Below are positions 1 through 12,226 of a stretch of DNA of 64,000 nucleotides, piece by piece. Made by a program: the position numbers and the translations under genes. Origin of the DNA: Liolophura sinensis. Taxonomy: Eukaryota > Mollusca > Polyplacophora > Chitonida > Chitonidae. Every line of letters starts with the position of its first letter. Position 1 is the stretch's first letter. Location: positions 50,649,682 to 50,713,681 of the forward strand of contig NC_088300.1 in assembly GCF_032854445.1 (NCBI RefSeq). The letters are read 5' to 3'. The notes under the pieces were generated by a model. The model worked only from the letters and a program-made list of their open reading frames with translations, was not told the origin of the DNA and did not search any database.

Positions 1-740
1 TGTCTTAAAACTTACAGAATAGAATCTGAGCAGCGACGATAGCGTGATAACTGGCAAATTGTCCCATATAACCAGTGGAGCACATTGATTGAATCTTTGG
101 TGAACTTTTTGCTAAGTATAAACTAATTGTCTGGTGAACTTCTTGTTAGGTACATGAACAATGACTGGTGAACGGCATGTTATGTAAAAGCTGAATGTCT
201 GGTGATCAGGAGGTTATGAAAAAGCTGGATGTCTGGTGAACCACTTGTTAGGAACATAGAGAATGTCTGGTGAACGGCATGTTATGTAAAAGCTGAATGT
301 CTGGTGATCAGCAGGTTATGAAAAAGCTGGATGTCTGGTGAACCACTTGTTAGGAACATAGAGAATGTCTGGTGAACGGCATGTTATGTAAAAGCTGAAT
401 GTCTGGTGATCAGCAGGTTATGAAAAAGCTGGATGTCTGGTGAACCGCTTGTTAGGAACATGCAGAATGTCTGGTGAACTGCAAGTTATGTAAAAACTGA
501 ATGTTTGATGAACTGCCTCTTATGAAAAAGCTGGATGTCTGGTGAACCGCTTGTTAGGAACATGCAGAATGTCTGGTGAACTGCAAGTTATGTAAAAACT
601 GAATGTTTGATGAACTGCCTCTTATGAAAAAGCTGGATGTCTGGTGAACCGCTTGTTAGGAACATGCAGAATGTCTGGTGAACGGCATGTTATGTAGAAG
701 GTGAATGTCTGGCGAACTGCTTGTTAGGTTACATGTGGAA
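1..740. repeat. Minisatellite subarray 1 (34-bp monomers, 102-bp higher-order unit)
   Basis: Head-to-tail copies of a 34-bp monomer with the core ATGTCTGGTGAAC. From about 160 on, three monomer types alternate as a 102-bp higher-order unit: one variant has its phase at 261 and 363, a second at 431, 533 and 635. The first 150 bases are more diverged. Array edges are approximate and the array may continue left of the window. No coding potential is seen. Confidence 0.9.
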
Positions 741-1000
741 TGTCTGGCCGCGGGATCATGAAGTGATCTTAGACTTAAGTCAAAATTCCGATCATTAAAA
801 TTGGTATGTTCCATTCCTTTATTTCATTTGAAATTTGTTTTGCGATAACTTATCCAGAATTTAAGTTGTCAAGCAACATTTTGACCTTGTTTTGTAATAA
901 ATTTTAAAGTGATCTGAAATTTTGACTACGTCTGTGATCGCTTCGTGATCCCTGCAAAAATTTCTTTCTCGGTATTCGATGAATCTATGGTAAACTGTTT
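741..1000. other. Unique spacer between minisatellite subarrays
   Basis: About 260 bases of AT-rich, non-repetitive DNA separate subarrays 1 and 2. It contains short GTGATC/GATCAC-type words but no ORF, promoter or RNA gene that I can support. Confidence 0.6.
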
Positions 1001-4000
1001 TGGTATAAGAAGAATGTTTGGCGAATTGCTTCTCAGATATGAACTTAATGTCTAATGACTTAGCTCAAGTATTTTGAGCTAAATGTTTAGTGGTCTACAT
1101 TTTAACTGCAAGTAAAGTGTGTGGTGAGCTGTTTATCACTGAAGTCTACGCTGAATGTGTGATGAACCGTTTATCAGGTATACGCTGAATGTGTGGTGAA
1201 CTGTTTATCACTGAGGTATAAGCTGAATAAGTGGTGAACTGCTCACCAGGTACACGCTGAACGTGTGGTATACTGTTTATCAATGAAGTATAAGCTGAAA
1301 GTGTTGTGAACTGGTTATCACTAAGGTATATGCTGAATGTGCGGTGAACTGTTTATCAGGTATACGCTGAATGTGTGGCGAACTGTTTATTACTCAGGTA
1401 TACACTGAATGACTTGCGAACTGTTTATCAGGTATACGCTGAATGAGTGGTGAATTGTTTGTCAGGTATACGCTGAATGTGTGGTGAACTTTTTATCAGA
1501 TATACACTGAATGTGTGGTTAACTGGTTATCAATGAGGTTTAAGCTGAATGAGTCGTGAACTGTTTACCAGGTATACGCTGAATGTATGGTGAACTGTTT
1601 TTCTTTAATATGCTGAATATATGATGAACTGTTTATCAATTAGGTATACGCTGAATGTGTGGGGAATTGTTTAACAGGGATACACTGAATGTGTGGTGAA
1701 CTGTTAATCAGGTATACCCCAAATGTGTGGTGAGCTGTTTGTCAAGCGTACGCTGAATGTGAGGTGAACTGTTTATCAGGTAAACGCTGAATATGTGGTG
1801 AACAGATTTCGAGTATACGCTGAATGTGTGCTGAAATGTATATCAGTCATACACTCAATGTGTAGTGAACTGTTTATCAGGTATATGCTGAATATATGGA
1901 TAACCGTTTATCAATTAGGTGTAACTGTTTCTCAGTGCGGCACACGCTGAATGTGTCGTGAAGTGTTTATCACTGGGATGTATGCTGAATGTGTGGTGAA
2001 CTGTTTATCAGGCGTACGCTGAATGTGTGGTGAACTGTTTATCAGGTATATGCTGAATGTATGGATAACCGTTTATCAATTAGGTGTAACTGTTTCTCAG
2101 TGCGGCATACGCTGAATGTGTCGTGAAGTGTTTATCACTGGGATGTATGCTGAATGTGTGGTGAACTGTTTATCGGGTATATGCTGAATATATGGATAAC
2201 CGTTTATCAATTAGGTGTACCCTGAAGGTGTGGTGAATTGTTTATCAGATATATGCTGAATCTGCGGTGAACAGCTTATCAGGTAAACGCCAAATGTGTG
2301 GTGAACTGTTTATCAAGGGGATATACGCTGAATGTATGATGAACTGTTCATCACAAATACGGTGAATGTGTGTTGAACTGTTTATCAGGTATACGCTAAA
2401 TGTGTGGTGAACTGTTTATCACTGAGGTATACGCTGAATGTGTGATGAACTGTTTATCAGGTATACGCTAAATGTGTGGTGAACTGTTTATCACTGAGGT
2501 ATACGCTGAATGTGTGATGAACTGTTTTTCACTGATGTATACACTGAATATGTTGCAAACTGTTTATTAGTGGAGTATACTGTGAATATGTAGTGAACAG
2601 TTTATCACGTATACGCTAAAGAAATGGTGAACTGTTTATCTGGTGTACGCTGAATATATGTTGAACTGTTTATCAGGTATAGGCAGAAAGTGTGGTGAAC
2701 CGTTTATCATTGATGTATATGCTTAATGTGGGGGGGGGGGACTGTTTACCAAGTATACACTGGATATGTGGTTAACTGTTTATAACTGAGGTGTACGTTG
2801 AATGTGTGGTGAACTGTTGATCAGTTATACGCTTAATGTGCCGGGAACTGTTTCTCAGGTATACGCTGAATTTGTTGTGAACTTTTTATCGCTCAGATAT
2901 ACGCTGAAGGTGTAGTGAACTGTTTCCTAGGTATATGCTAAATGTGTGCTGAACTGTTTATCAGTTATACGCTAAATGCATGGAGAACTGTTTATCAGGT
3001 ACACGCCGAATGTATGGTGAACTGTTTCTTAGGTGTATGCTGAATTCATGATGAATTGTTTATCAGTTATGTGTACACATAGTAAGTGGTGAATTGATTA
3101 ACAGGTATACGCTGAATGTGTGCTGAACTCTTCATCAGGTATACGCTGAATATATGGTGAACTGTTCATCACAAATACGCTGAGTATGTGTTGAACTGTT
3201 TATCAGGTATACCATAAATGTGTGAAGAATTGTTTATCAGGAATATGGTAAATATGTGGTGAACAGTTTCTCACTGGGGTGTACAATAAATATGTGGTGA
3301 ACTCTTATCAGTTATACGCTCAATGTGTAGTGACCTGTTTATCAGGTATGTGCTGAATGTGTGGTGAACTGTTTATCAGGTTAAAGGCTGAATGTATGGT
3401 GAACTGTTTATTAGGGATACGCTCAATATGTGGTGAACAGTTTATCAGTTATACGCTGAATGTGTGATGAATTGTTTATCAGGTATACGCTGAGTGTGTG
3501 GTGAACTGTTTATCAGGTGTACACTGAATGTGTGGTTAACTGGTTATCAATGAGGTACAGGTTGAATGTGTGGTGAACTGTTTATCACAGAGGTATACGC
3601 TTAAGATGTCGTGAGCTGTTTGTCACTGAGGGATACGCTGAATGTGTGGTGAACTGTTTTTCAGGTGTAAGCTGAATTTGTGGTGAACTGTTTATAAGGT
3701 ATACATGTGGTGAACTGTTTATCACCTGGGTATACGCTGAATGTGAGGTGAACTGTTTATCAGGTATACGCTGAATGTGTGTATTCATCAGGTTTATGCT
3801 GAATACGTGGTGAACTGTTCATCACTAAGGTAAACGCTGAAAGTGTGCTGAATTGTTTATCAGATATACGCTGAATGTGTGGTAAACTGTTTCTCAGGTA
3901 TACGGTGACAGTGTTGTGAACTGTTTATTAGTCATACGCAGGATGTGTGGTGAACTGTTTATTAGGTATACGCTAAATAAATGGTGAACTGTTTATGTGT

Positions 4001-4100
4001 GGGGAAGTGTTTATCAGTTATACACTGATAGTGTAGTGAACTGTTTATCACTGAAGTATACGCTGAATGTGTGGTGAGCTGTTTATCAACGAGGAAAAAC
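1001..4100. repeat. Minisatellite subarray 2 (34-bp monomers)
   Basis: About 90 degenerate tandem copies of a 34-bp monomer containing GTGTGGTGAACTG, then TTTATCAGGTATACGCT. Individual copies vary by substitutions and by a recurrent insertion (TCACTGAGG-type in place of TCAGG). Monomer length matches subarray 1 and the TGGTGAACTG core is shared, so the two arrays are one family. Short open frames on the minus strand here (for example 3585-3788) are repeat translations, not genes. Confidence 0.9.
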
Positions 4101-6880
4101 TAGTGATCTGTTTGTTAGGTGAGGTGAATGTCTAATGATCTGTTTGTTAGGTCTGGTGAAGGTCTGGTGATCTGTTTGTTACTTCCGGTGCATGTCGGCT
4201 GATATGTTTGTTAGTTCTGGTAAAAGTCTGGTGATATGTTTGCTAGGTTAGATGAATGTATGGTGATCTGTTTGTTTTGTCAGGTAAATATCTGGTGATC
4301 TGTTTTCGATTTATGTAAACGTCTGGTGATCTGTTTGTACGGTGAGATAAAGGTATGTTGATCTGTTTGTGTGGTCAGGTTAACGCCTAGTTATCTGTTT
4401 GTTAAATGAGGTGAATGTCTGGTGATCTGCTTGTTAGGTCAGGTAAATGTGGGGTAGACTGTTTGTTAGATCAGGCCAATGTCTAGTGATCTGTATGTCG
4501 GTAAGGAAAATGTCTGGTGATCCGTTCGTGAGGTGAGGTGAAATGTCTGGTGATCTGATTGTTAGGTCAGGTGAAAGTCTAGTGATTTGTTTGCTAGGTT
4601 TGGTGAATGTCTGGTGATCTGTTTATTAAATGAGGTGAATGTATAGTTAAGTGATTGTCAGGTCAGGTGAATGTCTAGTGATCTGTATATTAGGTGAGGT
4701 GAATATCTGGTTAACAGATTGTCAGGTCAGATGAATGTCTGGTGATCCGTTTGTTAGGTCAGGTGCATGTATGGTGATCTTTGTTAAATTAGGTGAATGT
4801 ATGGTTAACTGATTGTCAGGTCAGGTGAATGCCTACTGATATGTGTATTAGGTTAGGAGAACGTCTAGTGATATGATGGTTAGGGGAGTTGAATGTCTGG
4901 TCATCTATTTGTTTGGTCAGGTGTATGTGGGGAGAGTGATCTGTTTGTTACATCAGACGAAATGTGGTGATCTGTTTGTTATGACACGTAAATGTCTGAT
5001 GATCTGTTTGCCAGGTCAGGTAAATGTCTGGTAATCCTTTCGTGAGGTGCGGTGAATGTCTGGTTATTTGTTTGTTAGATCAGGCAAATGTTTGTAATGT
5101 GCTTGTTAGGTCAGTTGTCTGGTGGTCTGAATGTTAGGTCAGGTGAGTGTCCGGTAATCTGTTTGTTAGGTCAGGTGAATGTTTAGTGATCTGTTTGCAA
5201 GGTTTGGTGAATATCTGGTGATCTTTGTTAGGTCAGGTGACTGTCTGATGATGTGTTTGTTAGGTCAGGTGAAAATGTAGTGATCTTTCTTTCAGGTGAG
5301 GTCAATGTCTGGTGATCTGTTTGTTAAATGAGGTGAATGTCTGGTTAACTGATTGTCAGATCACTTGAATGCCTAGTGATCTGTTTGTTAGATCGGGTGA
5401 ATGTCTGGTGATCTGCTTGTTAGGTCAGGTGATTGTCTAGTGACCTTTTTCTCAGGAGAGGTAAATGTCTGGTGATCTGTTTCTGAGATGAAGTGAAATT
5501 CGAGTGATGTTTTTGTTAGGCCAGGTGAATGTCTGGTGATCTGTTTGTTGGGCCAGGTGAATGTCTGCTGATCTGTCTGTTAGGCCAGGTGAATGTCTAC
5601 TGATCTGTTTGTTGGGTCGTGTGAATGTCTGGTGATTTGTTTTGTGAAGTCAGGTGGTTGTCTGTTGATCAGTCTGTTAAATCAGGCAAATGTCTGCTCT
5701 GTTTGTTAGGTCAGGTGTCTGTGATCTGTTTGTTAGGTCAGGTGAATATATCGTGATCTTTTTGTTAGGCGAGGTGAATGTCTGGTGATCTGTGTGTTAG
5801 GTGATGTATCTGGTGATCTGTTTGTTAGTTGAGGTTAATGTCTGGTAATTTGCTAGAAAGTTCAAGTGAATGTCTGGAGATTTTTCTTTTACGTTAGGGG
5901 AATGTCTGGTGATTTGTTTGTCAGGTGAGACGAATGTCTGGTGATCTGTGTGTTAGGTCACCTAAATGTCTAATGATCTTTTTGTGAGGTGAGGGAATGT
6001 CTAGTGATCTGTTTGTGAGGTAAGATGAATGTCTGGTGTTTGTAAGATCAGGTGAATGTCTGGTGATCTCTTTGTCAGGTGAGGAGAATGTCTGGTGATC
6101 TGTTATGAGATGAGGTTAATGTCAACTGGTTTCTTCGTGAAAGCAGGCAAATGTCTGATCATCTGTTTGTTAGGTCACGTAATTGTGTGATGTTTGTTTT
6201 GTGAGGTCAGGTGAATGTCTGACCATCTGTTTGTTAGGTCACGTAATTGTGTGATGTTTGTTTTGTGAGGTCAGGTGAATGTCTGATCATCTGTTTGTTA
6301 GGTCACGTAATTGTGTGATGTTTGTTTTGTGAGGTCAGGTGAATGTCTGATCATCTGTTTGTTAGGTCACGTAACTGTGTGACGTTTGTTTTGTGAGGTC
6401 AGGTGAATGTCTGATCATCTGTTTGTTAGGTCACGTAATTGTATGATGTTTGTTTTGTGAGGTCAGGTGAATGTCTGATCATCTGTTTGTTAGGTCACGT
6501 AATTGTGTGATGTTTGTTTTGTGAGGTCAGGTGAATGTCTGATCATCTGTTTGTTAGGTCACATAATTGTGTGACGTTTGTTTTGTGAGGTCAGGTGAAT
6601 GTCTGATCATCTGTTTGTTAGGTCACGTAATTGTATGATGTTTGTTTTGTGAGGTCAGGTGAATGTCTGATCATCTGTTTGTTAGGTCACGTAATTGTGT
6701 GATGTTTCTTTGGTGAGATCAGGTGAATGTCTGTGATTTGTTTCTGAGGTGAGGAAATGTCTCGTGATCTGTGTGTTAGAAGACGTAGATGTTTGGTGAT
6801 CTGTTTGTTGGTGGAGGTTAATGTCTGGTAATCTGCTAGAAAGGTCAGGTGAATGTCTGGCGATTTATTTCCATTTTTTA
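4101..6880. repeat. Minisatellite subarray 3 (32-bp monomers)
   Basis: The array continues with a related 32-bp monomer: AATGTCTGGTGATCTG, then TTTGTTAGGTCAGGTG. The switch from the 34-bp type occurs around 4080-4130, where mixed copies occur. Compared with subarray 2, the changes are GAACTG to GATCTG and loss of the GTATACGCT end. It ends at about 6880, just before a SINE. Confidence 0.9.
6137..6712. repeat. 64-bp higher-order repeat inside subarray 3
   Basis: Nine consecutive 64-bp units, each a dimer of 32-bp monomers. The word GTGAGGTCAG recurs at exactly 6201, 6265, 6329, 6393, 6457, 6521, 6585 and 6649; the first unit (6137) is more diverged. Units are nearly identical (single changes such as GATGTTTG/GACGTTTG), which suggests recent amplification compared with the decayed copies around them. 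Confidence 0.92.
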
Positions 6881-6902
6881 TGGTAGTTTCTATGCTCATA
6901 GC

Positions 6903-7148
6903 GGGGCCTCCGTGACCGAGATGGGAAGCAGGCCAGCGCAGCGTAATGACCCAGACCCCCCCCCCCTCCCCCCAACACACCAATGCAGTAGCTGAGAGTT
7001 CAAGTCCAGCTCATGCAGGCAGTACATGGGAAGATCTTCCAGCAACCTGCGGATGGTCGTGGGTTTCCCCCGGAATCTACCCGGTTTACTCTCAACATAA
7101 TGCTGGCCGCCGGCGCAAACACCAATGAATGAAATAAATAAATAGATA
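6903..7148 (+). mobile_element. tRNA-derived SINE, plus orientation
   Basis: It begins GGGGCCTCCGTG. The tRNA-like head carries a B-box-like GAGTTCAAGTCC at about 7006. A conserved central block (ACCTGCGGATGGTCGTGGG, then a GGTTT..CTC segment) follows, and the element ends AAACACCAATGAATG plus an AATAAATAAA tail. A short poly-C tract interrupts the head, and the segment before the tail is deleted relative to other copies in the window. The central block resembles the broadly distributed metazoan SINE core domains; the exact family name needs a Repbase search. Confidence 0.8.
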
Positions 7149-8613
7149 TGCACATGGCTTTGAAATGTTGGCTATGGGATACATCTTCAATACTGCTACA
7201 TGTTAATACATCGTTTTCGTCTTATACTTTTGGCATGTATTGCCCGCATGATTTAAGCTGATCCCTTGCTACCATTGTTAAGTCTCTGGGCCTTTATAGC
7301 AATAAACAATCGACGTCACGCACAGATCTGTTTATTTGCTTTCTCTCAAAGAAATTTTATCCACACTACAGTGGTTTACTCAGAACGCGCGAAAATCTAT
7401 GTGTTAATATACCCATGATCTTCAGTGAAATACTATTTAGGACTGGCGAACAAGAGAAAGACTGGAAGAACTGGATGTCGGCATACATATAAGTAGTTGT
7501 TTTTCAATGTATAAAGGTTAAATTTAATTTAATTTTTTTTTGAAGTTTCGTCAAGACATTTATATTTCTTTGAGAATTTTATTCTGAAAAGCGGGGAAGT
7601 TATGTGTCACATCTTTCAATGTCAACTTTTAGATCAGTCTTCGTCTTCCCATTTCGCTAGTTTTGACGGTATGGTTTTTGAAGGAACCCTCTCCCAGCTA
7701 TAGCAGCCATCGACTCTGATGCTCTCGTCTAAATGAGAAGGCTTGTCTCCACGATCAGAGACTGCGGGAATAAATTTCAGCTCACCTTAGATGGAGTTTC
7801 AAGGATCTCCGGTGGAGGAAGTGAGCAAAAGGCGAAGAGCGATAAGACCTGGAGAAATCAATTTGCAGACGGAAGTTAAGAGCGAATCAGTAAAATTATT
7901 GATGTCTAATAGGGCCAGGGTTATCGGCGGGTGGAATACAACTCAGCGACACTAGCGACATCTATCTGATTCTATCAGATCCCATTTAACACACATCTAA
8001 TTAAAAATCAACTGAACCGTACCCTATATCTAAAACAACACGGAACTTTCTCCCCTATACGCAAGTGCCCACAGCGAGAAAATGTCATCCATCTTCAAGA
8101 TATCGTCGATTTCAGTTGATCCATACGCAACCAGATAGTTTCGCCGGTTGGTTGAAAATTGACGCTGGAGTCAGCGACTTTGTTTGTCAACCATAGAATT
8201 TTTATCGAATGAAATAAAATTAAGTGCTGACATTGCTTTAAATGCCACTTTGTATAGATAGATCAACAGATAAATAAGTTTATAAGACGTCATGACAGAA
8301 ATGCATGGGATACATCTTCTACTTCCCGTCCTTGTTAATTCTGTCGAATAAGGAGTTACCGTGGTAATATCAGTGTTGTTAAATATTAATATCTAAATTA
8401 CTGACTTTGCTTCGGCTTCGTCAATAATTGAAAATATCTCACCCTCTCACCTTCTGTACACGATAGACTTGACTGTCTGGATTCATTATAACGGAGCTAG
8501 ATTCGTCATCATCTGAACATACATGTATTTACCTTCTATATATACATACGATAGACGTTATACAGTCTGGATGTAAATTATGCAATGTATGTACTCTAAA
8601 AAACAATCTGTGA
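7149..8613. other. Non-coding intergenic DNA
   Basis: AT-rich DNA with no credible ORF, splice pattern or RNA gene. It includes a small TTAATTTAATT run at about 7520. Nothing further supported. Confidence 0.6.
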
Positions 8614-8840
8614 AATTTTAACGGAAAGTCTGTTGTTTGAGTGATGCTAGAATGTATTTTGTACTATTTCAGCTGATTATTCTGTCAAATATAGCACACA
8701 TATTCTGATAAGTTCAGAATTCTGATATATTAAGTGTTAGGCTAAGAACTAGCATATTATGTTAAATACGACACAGTTTTATGTTATAATAACAGAACAC
8801 ATACATTCTAGCATCACTCAAACAACTTTCTGTTAAAATT
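8614..8840. mobile_element. MITE-like element with terminal inverted repeats
   Basis: The left arm 8614-8657 and right arm 8801-8840 are near-perfect inverted copies; both contain TTGTTTGAGTGATGCTAGAA or its complement. The left arm has a 4-base insertion (TCTG after GGAAAG). About 143 bases of AT-rich internal sequence have no ORF. Size and structure fit a MITE or foldback element. No target-site duplication was identified, so the true ends may lie slightly outside the arms. Confidence 0.65.
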
Positions 8841-8943
8841 AAGTTTATTTATGTTATTGTAGGAGAAGTATGAATTTACCGTTGATTAAATATTCTTTAC
8901 ACAGTTTTGATGTAAGCTAGGCTGTGTATAGGTGGTGGTGTGT

Positions 8944-8961
8944 GGGGAGGGGAGGGTGGGG
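8944..8961 (+). other. Canonical G-quadruplex motif
   Basis: Four G runs of 4, 4, 3 and 4 separated by single-base loops (A, A, T), preceded at 8931-8940 by a GGTGGTGGTG run. This satisfies the G3+N1-7 rule with very short loops, which are generally the most stable. No gene is adjacent. Confidence 0.7.
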
Positions 8962-9129
8962 TAGTTACATCACTATAAGTGAAGATATATATTTTTCTGA
9001 CTTGCTAACAGATTATGTTAGAGCGACTTAACGTTATACCTTGACTAGCTGTATTTCAAGAGGAAGTTTCTTAACTCTCTTCTTAACCCACTAAAGTGAA
9101 CTTCCTCTAGGCTCTGGTGATAACTTGAT

Positions 9130-9490
9130 ACATATAACTTTGGTATAAAACTCGCCCGCGACCTGGCCGCGGTATTTGCCCCGCAGATAACCGTCGGACT
9201 GGGGGGTTAATAAAACCACCTAATGTCGTTTTTACACAAAGCTAATGGAGGCGTTATCTGATAGAATAAACGGACAATTTCTCGTGATTTATCACGGCTT
9301 CTTAATGACGGGGTGTCAGTACTCCAGCCAATCATGTCATTTACAGCACATAATTGATTTCTCGCTCTTTGCGAGATTTGGAGCTATTTGACCGAGACAT
9401 GTCAGTTTTTACCAATATTTACCCAGTGTGTGCCGGAAAAACTCACTCGAAGCACGCGGACCTCGCAGAGCCGCTTGCGACTAGATCATC
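9130..9490. promoter_or_regulatory. Candidate distal regulatory element
   Basis: A complex, less AT-rich block among simple sequence. It contains GATA-type words (CAGATAACC, TTATCTGATAG), a CCAAT word, TAATTG, and two small perfect hairpins (CGTGATTTATCACG at 9283-9296; CTCGC-TCTTT-GCGAG at about 9361-9375). It lies about 6 kb upstream of Msx gene A. The regulatory role is inference from composition and motif density only. Confidence 0.25.
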
Positions 9491-9946
9491 CTTTTATTTC
9501 TCTAATTATATATTATGCCAGAACACACCATGTCATCTGGCCGGCTGTGTCCAACTATGTCGTTATTTGGATAGCATCCATGATGTTATAAGCGTAATAT
9601 TTACGGCCGACAATATTTAACCACTATCCTTTGTAACGCTTTCTGATCTCTATAACTATATCATAGAGACCAAGACCCACATTTGTATCACCATAGCCGA
9701 GACGCCCTTTACTGCCCGATCACAGTTTTGACGCGAAGACAAAGAAAAAAGAAGAGTAGGATGAAACAGGAAAAAATAAGCAAAATAATGTTATCGAGGT
9801 ACATTTAATGTTAAGTTTGCACCACCACAAGAAGTTTCTTTCACAACACCCTGAAAATTACACACTGAAGTAACGTCTGTGTCTTGAAATGTGGTGCAAA
9901 TGTTGGCAAATGTATGCACCTTGCGTTCCATTAATTGCTTTATCCT

Positions 9947-10072
9947 TCTTTATTCATTTATTTGATTGGAATTTTACGCCGAATCCAAAAATATTTCACT
10001 TACAGGACGGCAGTCAGCAATATGATGGGAGGAAGTCGGACAGAACCCATGGAAACTCACGACCATCCAGGT
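9947..10072 (-). mobile_element. SINE fragment, minus orientation
   Basis: Read on the minus strand, this is the 3' half of the same SINE as at 6903 and 46789: the central block (GGATGGTCGTGAG-type), the AGTGAAATATTT segment, a GGCGTAAAA-type segment and an AAATAAATGAATAAA tail. The tRNA-like head is missing because the copy is 5' truncated near 10072. Small open frames across it are not genes. Confidence 0.7.
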
Positions 10073-11500
10073 ATGCAAGTGTTTATATTCTTAAGTACAC
10101 GTGTGGCTGTATATTAGCATTTATAATCATAGGTCAACACTTGCTATAGAGTGCTATGTGAATTTAACTGTTTACAAAATTGTTAGAAAATATTGTAATC
10201 TAAAACTATCTTATGTCAAAATGACACTCTTCATTATTGTGTTCACCGTTGTAAATGTTAAAAATCTTGAAAGCATGTATTTTAAATGTTTTGACTCTCA
10301 TTGTACAGCTTTCACCATGTTATATTGTTTTAATACTTAGAGAGGAGTAAAAATTTATACCATTTGCATTTTATCAGGCTTCTACACGCAAAAGTTCTTC
10401 TTTCTTTACGTTCTTTTCTGATTGTAATGTTCTCGCCTGTGTATGTATATACATTTACGCGTGTGTTCATTTAATCCCTTGTTGGAGCCATAGTGGCACC
10501 AGACCTGCATATATAGCCCTATGCACCCAATTAGCCATGGCATCAAAGTCCACAGCCTGGCGAATGAAGAGAGCATTTATAGACCACGCCAAGTAAATGC
10601 AAAATAGACTTTTCCGTTATTCGAATATATCCACACTCGCTTCATTAAACTTTTTCTTAACCATGGCTTTCAGAAAATTAAATGGCTTTGCTTAACGAGT
10701 CCTTTTTCCAAATTTGTGATATCAAAGCCTTTTAATGCCCTTTTAGATATTGGGTCTAACACGTGAACTATGACAAACAAGTCAGCCCACGATTTGAATT
10801 CTGGCCTACCTCTTTTGGTCCAGTGATTTTTCTGAAGGTTTTTCCTGTTTAAAAGCCATTAGAACATATGCCCTGGTGTTGCCAACGGCCCTATACATAA
10901 GAACAATATTAGCGCGATATAGGTATAATGCCAAATTATAAGAATATGTTCAACATTCATAATAGGATAATGTTGATTTATGTGATTTCTGAACCCTCTT
11001 TTTCTCAGTGTATGTGCATGTAAGCTAATAGCAGTTCATGCAGCAGATGTTATATTCTATTTATATACCATGGAAAGCAGAAGAATATGTGTAGCCGCTG
11101 TAAACAGGTATCAGACGTTTTTTTAACATATATTCTTATTTTTTAATTTATTTTTTAAATTTAACATAATACACAGTACTCAAAATTCATATTTCACTGC
11201 ATGAATCATGCACTTTCATTGCGTTCATTAAATAAAAATGTTAATGTTGATTGGCCTCTATACCTTGTCAATAATGGCCTGCTAACAAGCAGATATAATA
11301 TACAATAGTCTTTCATGTTTTCACCATCAAACATTCCGGCTCGTATGACACGATGTGTAAGCGCGATATTTTCACACATAGTCAGTAGCAATTAAAACTC
11401 TACTGACATAACTTAATCTTCTATTTGATCTTATTTGATTTTCGATCTCTTGTTTATGAATTGTTCTTGAATTTGTTTATGACATTTGGATATGGTGTCA
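10073..11500. other. Non-coding intergenic DNA
   Basis: No supported gene. The segment 10470-10610 is more complex than its surroundings but carries no ORF or recognisable motif set. The remainder is AT-rich with scattered stop codons in all frames. Confidence 0.55.
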
Positions 11501-11815
11501 GACATCGACAAGTGTTTCTCCGACATCACTGGAATCTGCAGGGTAACCTTTGGCACATATTTAAAGCTGAAAACATCATTAGAGGCTGGTATCTGACATC
11601 ATCGACAGATGATGACTTCAGACATCAATCGAAATGATAACTTCTGACATCTTTAGAAGCTGATAAATTTGACTTCAATGGAAACTGAAAAGTTGGCAGC
11701 TGGTAACATTTGCATGAATAACTGGAAGCTGATAACTTCTGCTATCATTATATGTTGATAATTTCTGACTTCACCGGAAGCTGATAAGTTTTGAGATCAT
11801 TGGAAATTGATAACC
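11501..11815. repeat. Degenerate ~30-32 bp minisatellite
   Basis: About ten eroded tandem copies of a unit reading roughly GGAAGCTGATAACTTCTGAC followed by ATCA. Words such as AAGCTGATAA, TTCTGACATC and GACTTCA recur every ~30 bases. It is unrelated in sequence to the array at the left end. Confidence 0.75.
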
Positions 11816-12125
11816 GTTTCTGTTTTATACATGTTTATAAACATTCTTATTTTGTACGTCGTGCTTACATCATTAGGATTAGTGCTAAGTGATTCTCGAA
11901 TGCAGATTTTATTATTATTTTTAACATCTTACGAGTTATGAATGGAATAGTACTTTCGCGTTTATTTGTTCCACAGATAATTTTCCAGACTTTCATTATT
12001 TTCCTAAATTTCATTATAATAAACTCGCAGACAAATTGTGAACAACCACATCATGAATGATACTGATTCTGTTTCACGTCGAGTTATTTAAATTTTAGGA
12101 ATGTATTTCTGGTCTGCAGTGTTTA

Positions 12126-12226
12126 TCATGAGGTTGGTTCGCGTTGGCTCGGCGATTTAAGCCATCGTTTCGCTGATGGCACATGTGGTCGCGTGTTCGA
12201 ATCCAGCTTCCGCTACCACTTCTGAT
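12126..12226 (+). mobile_element. tRNA-like SINE head / tRNA pseudogene
   Basis: A box-A-like word (TTGGCTCGGCGATTTAAGCC, about 12143) is followed about 45 bases later by a B-box-like GTGTTCGAATCC (about 12196). The spacing matches RNA polymerase III internal promoters, but the acceptor stem does not close, so this is read as a tRNA-derived SINE head and not a working tRNA. The downstream body is too diverged to delimit. Confidence 0.5.

Noticed and set aside
6137-6712. CRISPR-like regular direct repeats
   Set aside because: The units are contiguous tandem copies without unique spacers, inside a eukaryotic minisatellite.
12126-12226. Functional tRNA gene
   Set aside because: A- and B-box-like words are present but no closed acceptor stem could be drawn; a SINE head fits better.
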